A stretch of 64,000 nt of DNA from Halomonas saccharevitans (GTDB lineage: Bacteria; Pseudomonadota; Gammaproteobacteria; Pseudomonadales; Halomonadaceae), in contig NZ_FPAQ01000008.1 in assembly GCF_900116405.1 (NCBI RefSeq), positions 1 through 64,000 of the forward strand. Reading direction: 5' to 3'. The notes under the pieces are model-generated. The model was not told where the DNA came from. It saw only the letters and a program-made list of their open reading frames with translations, and made no database searches. Positions 52,874 through 62,806 of this stretch are shown piece after piece. Within the stretch, counting starts at the first letter, position 1. Each line of letters starts with the position of its first letter. The position numbers and the translations under genes are program-made.

Positions 52874-53293
52874 ATGAGCGCCATGCGAGGAGCCGCCGCC
52901 TACGGACGCGGGGCCAGTGCCTATGCCAAGGTCGGCGTGGAAAGTGCCGTGATGGCCGCAAGCCCCCATCAGCTGATCGTGATGCTGTTCGACGGCGCCC
53001 AGGCATCTATCCGCACCGCACGCATCCATCTCGAGGATGGCAACGCCGCCGAGAAGGGCAAGGCGATCTCCAAGGCGCTGGATATCGTCAACAACGGCCT
53101 GATGGCCGCCCTGGACGCCGAGCGTGGCGGCGAGATCGCCGAGCGCCTCGCCTCGCTCTATGATTATGTGGCGCGCCTGCTGTTGGCGGCCAACCGCCAC
53201 GACGACATCGAGAGCCTGAACCAGGCGGAGAAGCTCTTGAACGACATCGCCTCGGCCTGGCGGGAGATCGACGGCCAGGCATCGGGGAGCTGA
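52874..53293 (+). CDS. fliS: Flagellin export chaperone FliS
   Basis: The 139-residue helical protein contains AYGRGASAYAKVGVESAVMA and the SPHQLIVMLFDGAQASIRTA motif typical of FliS. It binds the flagellin C-terminus and prevents early polymerisation. It lies far from fliC and fliD, with fliT directly downstream. Confidence 0.96.
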   Translation: MSAMRGAAAYGRGASAYAKVGVESAVMAASPHQLIVMLFDGAQASIRTARIHLEDGNAAEKGKAISKALDIVNNGLMAALDAERGGEIAERLASLYDYVARLLLAANRHDDIESLNQAEKLLNDIASAWREIDGQASGS

Positions 53294-53295
53294 TC

Positions 53296-53676
53296 ATGGC
53301 ACATGGCGGTGAGCCAAGCAGCCAGCAGGCGCTGGTCGATCAGTACGAAGCCTTACGCTCGCGAACCCGCCATATGCTGGCCTCGGCACGCGAGGCCGAC
53401 TGGCCGAGGCTGATCGACCAACAGGAGAGCTATCTTGTACAGGTCGAACAGCTGGCCACGCTCGAAGCGGAATGCCCACTGGATGCCACACATCGGGCCC
53501 GCAAGGCGACGCTGCTCGAAGAGATCCTGGAAAACGATCTCGAGATCCGCGGGCGCCTGGTCGAGCGTCGCGACGAGCTAGGCGAGCTGATCGGCACCGC
53601 TCAGCGTCAGCGCAAGCTTCAGCATGCCTACGACGTCGGCGGGCAGTCGCCCGCGACGCCGAGCCGCGCTCAGTGA
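53296..53676 (+). CDS. fliT: FliT-like flagellar export chaperone
   Basis: This 126-residue protein is almost wholly helical and Glu/Arg/Gln-rich (LVDQYEALRSRTRHMLASAR; LLEEILENDLEIRGRLVERR), fitting FliT, the FliD chaperone and FlhDC antagonist. Assignment rests on size, helical character and position two bases after fliS, because FliT sequences are poorly conserved. Confidence 0.75.
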   Translation: MAHGGEPSSQQALVDQYEALRSRTRHMLASAREADWPRLIDQQESYLVQVEQLATLEAECPLDATHRARKATLLEEILENDLEIRGRLVERRDELGELIGTAQRQRKLQHAYDVGGQSPATPSRAQ

Positions 53677-54899
53677 GCGGCATCACCCCGCTGCTGGATA
53701 CCCTACTGCACCAGGTGCTGGGCAAACGGGTCGACACCCAGCCACCTCAGGATTTAAACCAGCCGGTCAAACCCACCTCCCCCGCCGACGCGGCGAAGGC
53801 CCTGCACAGCGACTCGCGACTCGACGCTCGGAGCCCGTCTTCTCCCCTGCCGGAACTGGGGCGCGCGTCGCGCGCCCAATCGGACAGCGCCGCGCGACCG
53901 CCGCCCGACTCCGGCCAGCCCCCCGCCTCGGCGCAGACCCACTTCAGCCGCTCGGCACTCACCATCGCCGACCTGCTGATGCGTTTTCCAGCCCCCCCTT
54001 CCTTCGTGCGGCCACCCACACCGCTGATGATGCCAGGGCAGGCGCCTGATCCGGCCAACGTCGCCGTCCGCCTGGAGGAGAGCATCCGCCATAGCGGCCT
54101 CTTCTATGAATCCCACCTGGCTCGCTGGTTCAAGGGAGAGATTCCCCGCCAGCAGCTCGAGCGGGAACCCCAGATGTGGCGCTCCCTGCAGTTCACGCTC
54201 CCGACCACGCGCCTCGGTAACGCTCTGCCAGGCGGCCTGGCCGGTCCCCGCGATGCCCCCTTCCTTCCAGGGGCACCCCTACCTCAAGCAGGCCGCTCTC
54301 CGGCCGCCCCCCAGGTGGCCAACGCCCAGCCCTCTGCAGCAGCGCCGACTCCCGCCAGCCCGGCCTCCACATCGCCGACCTTGAGCCAGGCCGCCACGAC
54401 GCCCTCGCCCCTCGTCGTGGACGCCAGCGCGCCCAATACTCGCGAACCGCCTGCCGAGCCCCTCCTGCGCGCGCCCTCCAGCCAGGCCGTTCAGGAGAGT
54501 CTGCAGGGCATCGTCCGCCACCAGCTCGAGATGCTGGTGACCCCGACGCTGCGCTGGGAGGGTGACGTATGGAGCGGCCTGTTCATGGCACTGATGGTAC
54601 CGCCCCCCCCCGGACAGCAGGAGCGTTCGGGCAGCGAAGACGCCGAATCCCAGCGCCGCGACCGCGAGCGTCGCGGCTGGCGCTCGGAGATCGACCTGGA
54701 CGTGGCCGGCCTGGGGCGCATGAAGGCCTCGCTGTGGATGGAAGCCGACCGCGTGGAGATCGATCTGCGCCTGGCGCGGGACTCGACCAGACAGCGCCTG
54801 GAGAGCGGAATCGATCATCTGCGAGCTCGACTGGCCGGCCACGGCTTCGAGACGATCCAGATCGATCTCGCCCGACTGGATGAGGGTCCAACACCATGA
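53673..54899 (+). CDS. Second FliK-like protein
   Basis: The 408-residue protein starts at GTG 53673, overlapping fliT by four bases. A Pro/Ala/Ser-rich N-terminal part precedes a C-terminal domain (about 285-405; VWSGLFMALMVPPPP, then EIDLDVAGLGRMKASLWMEA and LRARLAGHGFETIQIDLARL) resembling the FliK hook-length control domain. Family members of this kind usually neighbour a small FlhB-like gene, as here. It is not the main FliK (30404-31825). Its role in the export switch is unproven. Confidence 0.7.
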   Translation: MSGITPLLDTLLHQVLGKRVDTQPPQDLNQPVKPTSPADAAKALHSDSRLDARSPSSPLPELGRASRAQSDSAARPPPDSGQPPASAQTHFSRSALTIADLLMRFPAPPSFVRPPTPLMMPGQAPDPANVAVRLEESIRHSGLFYESHLARWFKGEIPRQQLEREPQMWRSLQFTLPTTRLGNALPGGLAGPRDAPFLPGAPLPQAGRSPAAPQVANAQPSAAAPTPASPASTSPTLSQAATTPSPLVVDASAPNTREPPAEPLLRAPSSQAVQESLQGIVRHQLEMLVTPTLRWEGDVWSGLFMALMVPPPPGQQERSGSEDAESQRRDRERRGWRSEIDLDVAGLGRMKASLWMEADRVEIDLRLARDSTRQRLESGIDHLRARLAGHGFETIQIDLARLDEGPTP

Positions 54900-55186
54900 G
54901 CGGCAAGGATTCCGAGGGCCGTCGTCAGGCGGTGGCCCTGGCCTATCAGGACGCAAATGATGCGCCACGTGTCGTAGCTCAAGGCTATGGCGAGCTGGCC
55001 GAGCGTATCATTGCGGAGGCCACGCGCCAGGGCGTCCATGTCCACGACGCGCCGGAACTCGTCGGCCTGCTCATGCAGCTCGACCTGGATGAGGCGATCC
55101 CGCCACGGCTCTACGAGGTGATCGCGGAATTGCTGGTCTGGGTGTATGAGCTGGCCCCGGAGGAATCCAGGCCACCGCCAGCGTGA
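54896..55186 (+). CDS. Small FlhB C-domain (FhlB/YscU-like) protein
   Basis: This 96-residue soluble protein matches the cytoplasmic C-terminal domain of FlhB after the cleavage site: AVALAYQDANDAPRVVAQGYGELAERI, then DEAIPPRLYEVIAELLVWVY. The transmembrane part and the NPTH autocleavage motif are absent. It overlaps the second FliK-like gene by four bases. It could replace or compete with cleaved FlhB at the export gate. Full-length flhB is not in the window. Confidence 0.85.
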   Translation: MSGKDSEGRRQAVALAYQDANDAPRVVAQGYGELAERIIAEATRQGVHVHDAPELVGLLMQLDLDEAIPPRLYEVIAELLVWVYELAPEESRPPPA

Positions 55187-55475
55187 TAGGCCATCGCTAT
55201 GGGTATCATCGCGACACCTTATGTATACATTTGTTAAAACCTAATTATTATTTAATTACCGGGATACAACCCGAGAAGCATGATTTTTCTCATCTTTTTT
55301 ATTAGCTAACGTCAATTATCTCGATCATCCCTGATACCTGCCTCGCGATGCCGATTGCATCCAACGCTCAGCTCCTGAAATTATGACGCACTAAAAGCAA
55401 GTCACACCGACTTCGAGTGCAAGCGGGAGGCCCGCCTCATGAGGGCCACAGCCTCGCCAGAGCAATGGAAAGCCG
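55187..55475. other. AT-rich regulatory region upstream of flhDC
   Basis: The 289-base gap between the FlhB-like gene and flhD contains a clearly AT-rich core (about 55215-55325), unusual in this GC-rich window. It holds a weak hairpin followed by a T-run (55273-55300) and probably the flhDC promoter; I cannot place the -35 and -10 elements with confidence. No gene is seen. Confidence 0.6.
55273..55301 (+). terminator. Weak terminator after the FlhB-like gene
   Basis: GAGAA (55273-55277) pairs with TTCTC (55287-55291), followed by ATCTTTTTTA. The stem is only five base pairs, so this is tentative. Confidence 0.3.
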
Positions 55476-55811
55476 ATGGGAAAAACAAATAGCAACAGCG
55501 CAATGGATGAGATCCACGAGCTGAACCTCACCTATCTCCTGCTCGCCCAGCGACTGATCAGCGAGGATCGTGTCGCCGCCAAGTTCCGCCTCAAGATCGA
55601 CGACGAGATGGCGGACCTTCTGCAGGGGCTCAACGCACGTCAGCTGATGCAGCTATCGCGCGTCAATCAGTTGCTGTGTCACTTCGGTCATGACAGCGCC
55701 GAACAGCTGCGCCAGTTGACGCACAACCCTCGTGAGCAGGGTCTGACCCAGTTTCATGCTTCGCTGCTGATGGCATCTCGACCGGCGGCCTCGACCGCCA
55801 CGGAGCAATAA
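55476..55811 (+). CDS. flhD: Flagellar master transcription activator subunit FlhD
   Basis: The 111-residue protein matches FlhD throughout (DEIHELNLTYLLLAQRLISE; AKFRLKIDDEMADLLQGL; QLMQLSRVNQLLCHF). With FlhC it forms the FlhD4C2 complex that activates class II flagellar genes. The gene sits three bases before flhC behind a long AT-rich upstream region, as expected of a heavily regulated promoter. Confidence 0.97.
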   Translation: MGKTNSNSAMDEIHELNLTYLLLAQRLISEDRVAAKFRLKIDDEMADLLQGLNARQLMQLSRVNQLLCHFGHDSAEQLRQLTHNPREQGLTQFHASLLMASRPAASTATEQ

Positions 55812-55814
55812 GGG

Positions 55815-56399
55815 ATGTCCAGCAAGAGTCTTCTCGCGGAAATGCGCCAGGTCCAGCTGGCGATCGATCTGATCGAACTCGGCGCACGCCTGCAGGTTCT
55901 CGAGACCGAGACCGACCTGAGTCGCGCTCGTCTGATTCGCCTGTTCAAGGAGATACGCGGCATGTCGCCGCCCAAGGGCATGCTGCCCTTCTCCACGGAC
56001 TGGTTCATCACCTGGATGCCCAACATCCACTCCTCGCTGTTCTACAACACCTTCCTGCGCCTGCAGAAAGATCAAGGCTGCGAGCGCATGGAAGCATTCA
56101 TCAGTGCCTATCGGCTCTACGCCGAGCAGGTGGAGATCGATGGCGCCGAAACCGTGCTGGGCTTGACGCGTGCCTGGACCCTGATTCGTTTCTTCGAGAG
56201 CGATCTGCTGCAGCTTTCGGCCTGCACTCGCTGTGCCGGCCACTTCGTGGCGCACGCCCACAGCCCGACTCACGACTATGTCTGCGGCATCTGTCAGCCC
56301 CCCTCTCGAGCCGGCAAGACACGCAAGCGCCAGCAGAGCGTGGCGGACCGAAAGCCCGCCAAGGCATCGCCGCTCCCCCTCGACCATCGCATGGCCTGA
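55815..56399 (+). CDS. flhC: Flagellar master transcription activator subunit FlhC
   Basis: This 194-residue protein carries the zinc site as two Cys pairs (C137, C140 and C157, C160 in CTRC...CGIC), and the ITWMPNIHSSLFYN core. FlhC supplies most DNA contacts in the FlhDC complex. It follows flhD closely and precedes motA by 143 bases. Confidence 0.97.
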   Translation: MSSKSLLAEMRQVQLAIDLIELGARLQVLETETDLSRARLIRLFKEIRGMSPPKGMLPFSTDWFITWMPNIHSSLFYNTFLRLQKDQGCERMEAFISAYRLYAEQVEIDGAETVLGLTRAWTLIRFFESDLLQLSACTRCAGHFVAHAHSPTHDYVCGICQPPSRAGKTRKRQQSVADRKPAKASPLPLDHRMA

Positions 56400-56472
56400 T
56401 CGTCCACTCGCGCTTGATCACGCGAACCGGCGACGCCCGTCCCCTTTCAGCGACAAGTTTCACTCGAGGTCC

Positions 56473-56499
56473 TCAAGTCCCACCCGAGGCCGCCGATAT
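56473..56499 (+). promoter_or_regulatory. Sigma-28 (FliA) promoter of motAB-cheAW
   Basis: TCAAGTCC, 11 bases, GCCGATAT, ending 44 bases before the motA start. The motA class III promoter is at the same relative place in enterics. Confidence 0.75.
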
Positions 56500-56542
56500 T
56501 CGATAGAGACCATCATTCATCGTCTCGCTAGGAATACCGGCC

Positions 56543-57415
56543 GTGTTGATACCCATCGGATACCTTGTCGTACTCCTCTCCGTGTTCGGGGGCTTCGCCC
56601 TGGCGGGCGGCCACCTGGGCCCACTCTTTCAGCCGACGGAGTTCCTGATGATCGGCGGCGCCGGCATCGGCGCCTTCATCGCCGCCAACAACGGCAAGGC
56701 CATCAAGGCGACCTTTCGGATCTTCGGTCGGCTGCGCCGCTCTAACCAGTACGACAAGGCGCTCTACATGGAGCTGCTGGCGCTGCAGTACAAGATGCTC
56801 TCGAAGATTCGCCGCGACGGCATGCTGGGCATCGAACGCGACATCGACAATCCTTCCGAAAGCACCCTGTTCAACGAACACCCCCGCGTACTTGCCGACC
56901 CGCTGATCATGGCCTTCCTTACCGATTACATGCGCCTGATGGTCAGCGGCAGCATGGATCCCATGGAGCTCGACGAGCTGATGCTTCACGAGATCGAGGC
57001 CTTCGAGCAGGAGGCGCATATTCCCATCGACGCCATCTCCAAGGTGGGCGATGCCATGCCGGCCTTCGGCATCGTGGCCGCGGTAATGGGCGTGGTAAAG
57101 GCCCTGAGCGCTGCCGATGCCGCGCCCGATGTCATGGGACAGATGATCGCCCACGCCCTGGTCGGCACCTTCCTCGGCATCCTCGCCGGCTACGGCTTCA
57201 TCAATCCGCTGGCGAGCCGCGTGGAGCGCCAGGCCAAGGAAGTGGAAAAAATCCTCCAGTGCATGCGGGTCACCCTGCTGGCCAGCCTGCACGGTTACGC
57301 CCCCCAGCTCGCCGTGGAGTTCGGCCGCAAGGCGCTGCATACCGAGGAGCGTCCCGGCTTCACCGAGCTGGAAGAGTACGTCCGTAATGCCAAGGAAGGC
57401 GCAGGCGGCGCATGA
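56543..57415 (+). CDS. motA: Flagellar stator protein MotA
   Basis: The 290-residue protein starts at GTG 56543 (MLIPIGYLVVLLSVFGGFAL) with AGGA upstream. Four membrane helices and the cytoplasmic loop with the conserved RR and charged residues are present (GGHLGPLFQPTEFLMIGGAG; MPAFGIVAAVMGVVKAL). Lengths match enteric MotA (about 290). The coupling ion cannot be decided from the sequence alone. Confidence 0.97.
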   Translation: MLIPIGYLVVLLSVFGGFALAGGHLGPLFQPTEFLMIGGAGIGAFIAANNGKAIKATFRIFGRLRRSNQYDKALYMELLALQYKMLSKIRRDGMLGIERDIDNPSESTLFNEHPRVLADPLIMAFLTDYMRLMVSGSMDPMELDELMLHEIEAFEQEAHIPIDAISKVGDAMPAFGIVAAVMGVVKALSAADAAPDVMGQMIAHALVGTFLGILAGYGFINPLASRVERQAKEVEKILQCMRVTLLASLHGYAPQLAVEFGRKALHTEERPGFTELEEYVRNAKEGAGGA

Positions 57416-58368
57416 GTTCGAACCACAGACCCATCATCATCCGCCGCAAGAAGGTCGTTCATCGACACCACGGCGGCAGCTGGAAGATCGCCCTGGCGGA
57501 CTTCATGACCGCCCTGATGGCGCTGTTTCTGGTCATGTGGATCCTGTCACAGTCTGATCCAAAGCAGCGCGAGGCCGTCTCGGAGTACTTTCGCACCCCC
57601 CTGCTGACCGCCATCACCGGCGGCGACGGCGCGGCCAGAAGCCCCAATGTGATTCCCGGCGGCGGACCCGACCCGGTGCATGCCGAAGGCGAAAGAGCGC
57701 GCATCGATCTGCGCACCCAGACGCGCCCCAGCGATCAGCAGCGCCGCGCCTTTCGCGACCTGCAGCAGCGAATCGAGAGCGCCATCGACGCGGATCCGGA
57801 CCTGCGCCAGCTGCGCCAGCAGCTGCGCTTCGACATGACGCCCGAGGGCCTGCGCATCCAGCTGCTCGATACCGAGCAGCGCCCGATGTTCGAGCTGGGC
57901 AGTGCCCGGGTCGCGTCCTACATGCGCGACCTGCTGCGCACCATGGCCCCACTGCTCAACGAGCTGCCCAACGATCTCAGCATCGGCGGCCACACCGACG
58001 GCCTGGCCTATCTCAACGGCTATCGCGGCTACAGCAACTGGGAGCTCTCGAGCGACCGGGCCAACGCCTCACGTCGCGAATTGGTGGCCGGGGGGCTGAA
58101 CCCCGCCAAGCTGCTGCGGGTCTCCGGCTTCGCCGACCGGGTCGTCATGCCGGGCACCGACGCCAGCGACCCCGTGAATCGACGCATCGAACTGCTGGTG
58201 CTGTTCCGCGAGGTCGCCCAGCGCATTCGTTCACCGGGCCTGCTCAACGGCGCGGTGGCACCGTCACCGATCAGCCGACAGGCGGAGAGCGCAAGCGATG
58301 AGGCGCCGGTCGAGCGATTCAACCGAAGCCTGCAGCAGGCCCTCGGCACCGAACAAACGCAGCCCTGA
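57412..58368 (+). CDS. motB: Flagellar stator protein MotB
   Basis: This 318-residue protein has one membrane helix with the essential aspartate (ALADFMTALMALFLVMW, Asp30) and a C-terminal OmpA-like peptidoglycan-binding domain (IGGHTDGLAY; NWELSSDRANASRRELVAGG). It overlaps motA by four bases. It anchors the stator to the cell wall. Confidence 0.97.
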   Translation: MSSNHRPIIIRRKKVVHRHHGGSWKIALADFMTALMALFLVMWILSQSDPKQREAVSEYFRTPLLTAITGGDGAARSPNVIPGGGPDPVHAEGERARIDLRTQTRPSDQQRRAFRDLQQRIESAIDADPDLRQLRQQLRFDMTPEGLRIQLLDTEQRPMFELGSARVASYMRDLLRTMAPLLNELPNDLSIGGHTDGLAYLNGYRGYSNWELSSDRANASRRELVAGGLNPAKLLRVSGFADRVVMPGTDASDPVNRRIELLVLFREVAQRIRSPGLLNGAVAPSPISRQAESASDEAPVERFNRSLQQALGTEQTQP

Positions 58369-58402
58369 GGGGCGACAACCATTCCTGGGTGGGGACACGC
58401 GC

Positions 58403-60577
58403 ATGGATATCACCGATTTCTATGAAACCTTCTTTGAGGAGGCCGAAGAGCTGCTCGCCGACATGGAGCGCCACCTGCTCGAGATCGACCTCGAGGCGCC
58501 GGATGCCGAACAGCTCAACGCGATCTTCCGGGCCGCGCATTCGATCAAGGGGGGCGCCGGCACCTTCGGCTTCGACGTGCTGCAAAAGACCACGCACCTC
58601 TTCGAGAACCTGCTCGACCACACGCGCCGCGGGGAACTGACGCTCCGCCGGGACATCGTCGATACCTTTCTGGAAACCAAGGACATGCTCCACGACCAGC
58701 TGGACGCCTATCGCAACGAGGAAGCGCCCGATCAGGAAGCCTTCACTCGAATCTGCCAGACCCTGCAGCAGCTGGCTCGCGAGGAGATCGGCCAGGAGCT
58801 CGAGGCGCCCAGCGGCACGCCTGGCGTCGCCGACGCGGCTCCCGCGGCACAGGCCGAGCCAGCACCGACGCCGGACAGCACGCCCGCGGACAGTCAGACC
58901 ACCGAGTCCGCGAGCGGCGAGCAGACGCTGATCGTGGCGCTGCTGAACGTCGGCGAGAAGGATCGCGGCCTGCTGGTGGAGGAGCTGGGGCAGCTCGGCA
59001 CGGTGCAGGACCAGCATGGCGACGAGGCCCGCTACGAGGTCACGCTGCTCACCGCGACCGGCCGTGACGACATCGAGGCGGTGATGTGCTTCATCGTCGA
59101 GCCCGACCAGCTGCAGATCGAGCCCGTCGCGGCAGCGCCGGCCGCTCCAAGTGCCTCACCGACGCCGCCGGAAGCCGCCGAGGCCGTCGCCGCCTCATCA
59201 GCAAGCGACGCGGCAGGCGCCGCCGACGCCAAGAAGGCGGAGGCCCAGAAGGCAGAAAGCAAGAAGGAAGAGAACAAGAAAGAAGAGAGCAAGCAGGAGG
59301 GCAGCAAGCCCAAGGCGAAGAAGGCCAAGGCCGGCGGCGAGTCCAGCTCGATCCGGGTCTCGGTGGACAAGGTCGACCAGATCATCAACCTGGTAGGCGA
59401 GCTGATCATCACCCAGTCGATGCTCGACCAGACAGTCAGCGAGCTCGACGGCATCACCCACGGCGGCCTGCTCAACGGCATGAGCCTGCTGCAGCGCAAT
59501 GCCCGGGACCTCCAGGAAGCGGTCATGTCGGTGCGCATGGTGCCCATGGACTACGTGTTCAGCCGCTACCCGCGCCTGGTGCGCGACCTGGCGGGCAAGC
59601 TCGACAAGGACGTCGAGCTGGTCACCGAGGGCGAATCCACCGAACTCGACAAGAGCCTCACCGAGCGCATCATCGACCCGCTTACCCACCTGGTGCGCAA
59701 CAGCCTGGATCACGGCATCGAGGACCCGGACACCCGCGAGGCGGCCGGCAAGCCGCGCACCGGGCGCCTGACCCTCTCGGCCCAGCACCAGGGCGGCAAC
59801 ATCCTCATCGAGGTGATCGACGATGGCGCCGGCCTGGATCGCGACAGGCTGCTCGCCAAGGCCCGCGACAGCGGCCTATCGGTCTCCGACACCATGAGCG
59901 ACGACGACGTGTGGCAGCTGATCTTCGCCCCCGGCTTCTCCACCGCCAAGGAGGTCAGCGACGTCTCCGGGCGCGGCGTGGGCATGGACGTGGTCAAGCG
60001 CAACATCCAGGGCATGGGCGGCCACGTCGAGATCATGTCCCGCAAGGGCCAGGGCACCACCACGCGCATCGTGCTGCCGCTGACCCTGGCGATCCTCGAC
60101 GGCATGTCGATCAAGGTCGGCAAGGAGGTCTTCATCCTGCCGCTCTCCACCGTGCTCGAGTCCCTGCAGCCCTCCCGCGATGACCTCTATGCCATGGCCG
60201 GCGACGACGTGGTGCTCAAGGTCCGCGACGAGTACCTGCCCGTGGTGGCCGTGCATTCGGCGCTGGACGTGGAGGGCGCCAAGACCGAGCTCAACGAGAC
60301 CATCGCGGTGATCGTTCAGGGCGAGGGGCGCCGCTATGCCCTGCTGGTGGACGATCTGATCGGCCAGCAGCAGGTGGTGGTGAAGAACCTCGAGACCAAC
60401 TATCGCAAGGTGCCGGGCGTCTCGGCGGCGACCATCCTGGGCGACGGCAGCGTGGCGCTGATCCTCGACATCGCCGACATGCATCGCCTGAACCGGGCAA
60501 AGAAGGAGGCGCGACGCCCTCAGCGCGCCACCACCGATCACTCAACGCTGTTCCGCACGGAGGAAGAACCATCATGA
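58403..60577 (+). CDS. cheA: Chemotaxis histidine kinase CheA
   Basis: The 724-residue kinase starts at 58403 ([20 protein letters not shown]). The Hpt domain has the phosphorylated His46 ([12 protein letters not shown]). A P2-like region, a Lys/Glu-rich linker (about 270-320, [13 protein letters not shown]), the dimerisation and ATPase domains ([22 protein letters not shown]) and the CheW-like P5 domain follow. It controls motor switching via CheY, which lies outside the window. Confidence 0.97.
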   Translation: MDITDFYETFFEEAEELLADMERHLLEIDLEAPDAEQLNAIFRAAHSIKGGAGTFGFDVLQKTTHLFENLLDHTRRGELTLRRDIVDTFLETKDMLHDQLDAYRNEEAPDQEAFTRICQTLQQLAREEIGQELEAPSGTPGVADAAPAAQAEPAPTPDSTPADSQTTESASGEQTLIVALLNVGEKDRGLLVEELGQLGTVQDQHGDEARYEVTLLTATGRDDIEAVMCFIVEPDQLQIEPVAAAPAAPSASPTPPEAAEAVAASSASDAAGAADAKKAEAQKAESKKEENKKEESKQEGSKPKAKKAKAGGESSSIRVSVDKVDQIINLVGELIITQSMLDQTVSELDGITHGGLLNGMSLLQRNARDLQEAVMSVRMVPMDYVFSRYPRLVRDLAGKLDKDVELVTEGESTELDKSLTERIIDPLTHLVRNSLDHGIEDPDTREAAGKPRTGRLTLSAQHQGGNILIEVIDDGAGLDRDRLLAKARDSGLSVSDTMSDDDVWQLIFAPGFSTAKEVSDVSGRGVGMDVVKRNIQGMGGHVEIMSRKGQGTTTRIVLPLTLAILDGMSIKVGKEVFILPLSTVLESLQPSRDDLYAMAGDDVVLKVRDEYLPVVAVHSALDVEGAKTELNETIAVIVQGEGRRYALLVDDLIGQQQVVVKNLETNYRKVPGVSAATILGDGSVALILDIADMHRLNRAKKEARRPQRATTDHSTLFRTEEEPS

Positions 60578-61071
60578 CCAGCCTGACACGCAACGCTGAC
60601 CACGCCGCATCCGAGGCCCACAACCGCGAGTTCCTGGTGTTCTCGCTGGGCGAGGAAGAGTACGCCATCGACATCCTCAAGGTGCAGGAGATCCGCGGCT
60701 ACGAGAATGTCACGCGCATCGCCAATGCCCCGGAGTTCATCAAGGGCGTGACCAATCTGCGCGGCATCATCGTGCCGATCGTCGATCTGCGCATCAAGTT
60801 CCACCTCGACACCGTCGAGTACGGCGGCCAGACCGTGGTGATCGTGGTCAACGTCGGCGAGCGGGTGGTGGGCATCGTGGTGGATGGCGTCTCGGACGTC
60901 ATGACCCTTACCCCCGAGCAGATCAAGCCCGCCCCGGAGTTCGGCGTGACCCTCTCCTCCGACTTCCTGAGCGGCCTGGGCAGTCTCGAGGATCGCATGC
61001 TGGTGCTGGTCGACATCGACAAGCTGCTGACCAGCGAGGAGATGGCCCTGGTCGAATCCGTCGGCGAGTGA
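60574..61071 (+). CDS. cheW: Chemotaxis coupling protein CheW
   Basis: This 165-residue protein overlaps cheA by four bases. [36 protein letters not shown] and [20 protein letters not shown] are diagnostic. It links chemoreceptors to CheA. Confidence 0.97.
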   Translation: MTSLTRNADHAASEAHNREFLVFSLGEEEYAIDILKVQEIRGYENVTRIANAPEFIKGVTNLRGIIVPIVDLRIKFHLDTVEYGGQTVVIVVNVGERVVGIVVDGVSDVMTLTPEQIKPAPEFGVTLSSDFLSGLGSLEDRMLVLVDIDKLLTSEEMALVESVGE

Positions 61072-61132
61072 GGCGCGTCCGGCTCACCTAATCATGACTC
61101 GATGATCTAACGACCCGCGAGGGAACGGCACA

Positions 61133-62752
61133 ATGCGGCAACTGACAACAACACAAAAGCTGTGGGGATCGCTCGGACTCATCTGGCTGGCCATGCTACT
61201 CATGGTCGGCTGGAGCGCCTGGGAGACCCGCCAGACCATGCTCGAAGAGCGGCGCGCGGCTCTCGAGGTCTACATCGACCTGGCAATGTCGACCCTCGAG
61301 GGCCAGGCCGAGCGAGTCGCGGCTGGTGACATCGACCGCGAGACGGCCAAGACGCAGGCCGCATCGCTGATCAAGGACATGCGCTACGACGAGGGTCGCG
61401 GCTACTTCTATATCTTCAACGACGACTTCGCCCTGCTCAGCCATCCGCGCCTGCCGGTGGGCACCGAGGTCGGCGATTTCCAGAACGTCGAGGACCGCTA
61501 CCTGTTCCGCGAATTCGCCGAGGACGTCGCTCAGGACGACGGCTACGTCGACTACCTCTGGCCCCATGAGGAGGGGAGCGAGCCCGCCCCGAAGTCCTCC
61601 TACCACGAGCGCTTCGCCCCCTGGGGCTGGACCGTCGGCACCGGCGTCTACATCGACGACATCAATGCCGCCTTCGTTTCCTCGTTGACCAGCACGCTGC
61701 TGGCCCTGCTGGTCATCGGCGTGCCGGTGAGCCTGCTGATGGTGATGGTGATCCGCGGTGTGACGCGTGCCCTGGGCGGCGACCCGCGCTATGCCGCCGA
61801 AGCGGTGGGGATCATCGCCGACGGCGACCTCACGCGGGAGGTGCGGCTGCGCGCTGGCGACACCGGCAGCCTGCTCTACGACATCGAGCGCATGCGCCGT
61901 GCCCTGGCCACCACCATCGGCGAGATTCATCGCGACAGCGACGCCGTCAACACCGAGATGGTCGCGCTCGGCGCGGGCAACGACGAGCTGGCTACGCGCA
62001 CCGAACAGCAGGCCGCGGCCCTGGCCGAGACCGCCTCCAGCATGGAGGAGCTGACCACCACGGTGCACCACAACGCCGAGCACACCGAGCGTGCTCGAAC
62101 ACTGGCCGGCGACACCTCCGCAAACGCCGCCGGCGGCCGCTCGGCGATGGAGGACGTGGTAGGCGCGATCAACGAGATCAACGACAGCGCCACCCAGATG
62201 ACCACCATCGTCGACACCATCGACGCCATCGCCTTCCAGACCAACATCCTGGCGCTCAACGCCTCGGTGGAGGCGGCGCGCGCCGGCGAACATGGCCGCG
62301 GCTTCGCCGTGGTGGCCGAAGAGGTGCGCAGCCTGGCCAGCCGCTCGGCCACGGCGACCCGCGAAATCAAGGCGCTGATCGAACGCTCCGACGCCAAGGT
62401 CGTCGAGGGCACCCGTCGGGTCAAGGAGACCGACGAGCTGATCGCCGGCATGGCCCGAGACGTCAGCCAGCTCAGCGGCCTGGTGGACGAGATCTCCACC
62501 GCCACCCGGGAGCAGAGCCAGGGCATCGAGCAGATCGGCGTGGCCGTCACCCAGATGGATCGCATGACCCAGCAGAACGCCGGCCTGGTGGAAGGCAATA
62601 CCACCGCCGCCCGACACCTGACGACCCAGGCGCAGCGCCTGCGCGAGCGGGTAGCGCATTTCCGCGTCGACCTCGCACGCGGCGAGCAGGACGCACCAAG
62701 CGCCCTGCCCGCCGAGCGCGTGCGCGAGGCCCGCGAGCCGGCCGAGGCCTGA
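61133..62752 (+). CDS. Methyl-accepting chemotaxis protein with single-Cache sensor
   Basis: The 539-residue chemoreceptor has two membrane helices (about 10-28 and 190-210). The short periplasmic Cache_2 domain between them contains [13 protein letters not shown] and [20 protein letters not shown] and an intact signalling tip ([20 protein letters not shown]) follow. It lacks a C-terminal CheR/CheB tether. It lies 61 bases after cheW and probably belongs to the same transcript. Confidence 0.95.
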   Translation: MRQLTTTQKLWGSLGLIWLAMLLMVGWSAWETRQTMLEERRAALEVYIDLAMSTLEGQAERVAAGDIDRETAKTQAASLIKDMRYDEGRGYFYIFNDDFALLSHPRLPVGTEVGDFQNVEDRYLFREFAEDVAQDDGYVDYLWPHEEGSEPAPKSSYHERFAPWGWTVGTGVYIDDINAAFVSSLTSTLLALLVIGVPVSLLMVMVIRGVTRALGGDPRYAAEAVGIIADGDLTREVRLRAGDTGSLLYDIERMRRALATTIGEIHRDSDAVNTEMVALGAGNDELATRTEQQAAALAETASSMEELTTTVHHNAEHTERARTLAGDTSANAAGGRSAMEDVVGAINEINDSATQMTTIVDTIDAIAFQTNILALNASVEAARAGEHGRGFAVVAEEVRSLASRSATATREIKALIERSDAKVVEGTRRVKETDELIAGMARDVSQLSGLVDEISTATREQSQGIEQIGVAVTQMDRMTQQNAGLVEGNTTAARHLTTQAQRLRERVAHFRVDLARGEQDAPSALPAERVREAREPAEA

Positions 62753-62770
62753 ACGGCCCTTCGATCACCG

Positions 62771-62789
62771 GGGCGGCCGGACGCCGCCC
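62771..62789 (+). repeat. Hairpin between two chemoreceptor genes
   Basis: GGGCGGC pairs with GCCGCCC around five bases, directly before the ribosome site of the last gene. There is no T-run; it may reduce transcription or stabilise the upstream RNA. Confidence 0.4.
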
Positions 62790-62806
62790 GACAACAGGAG
62801 AATCAC

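Noticed and set aside
53472-53672. Longer N-terminus for the second FliK-like protein
   Set aside because: It lies wholly within fliT in another frame. The GTG at 53673 overlaps the fliT stop in the manner usual here.
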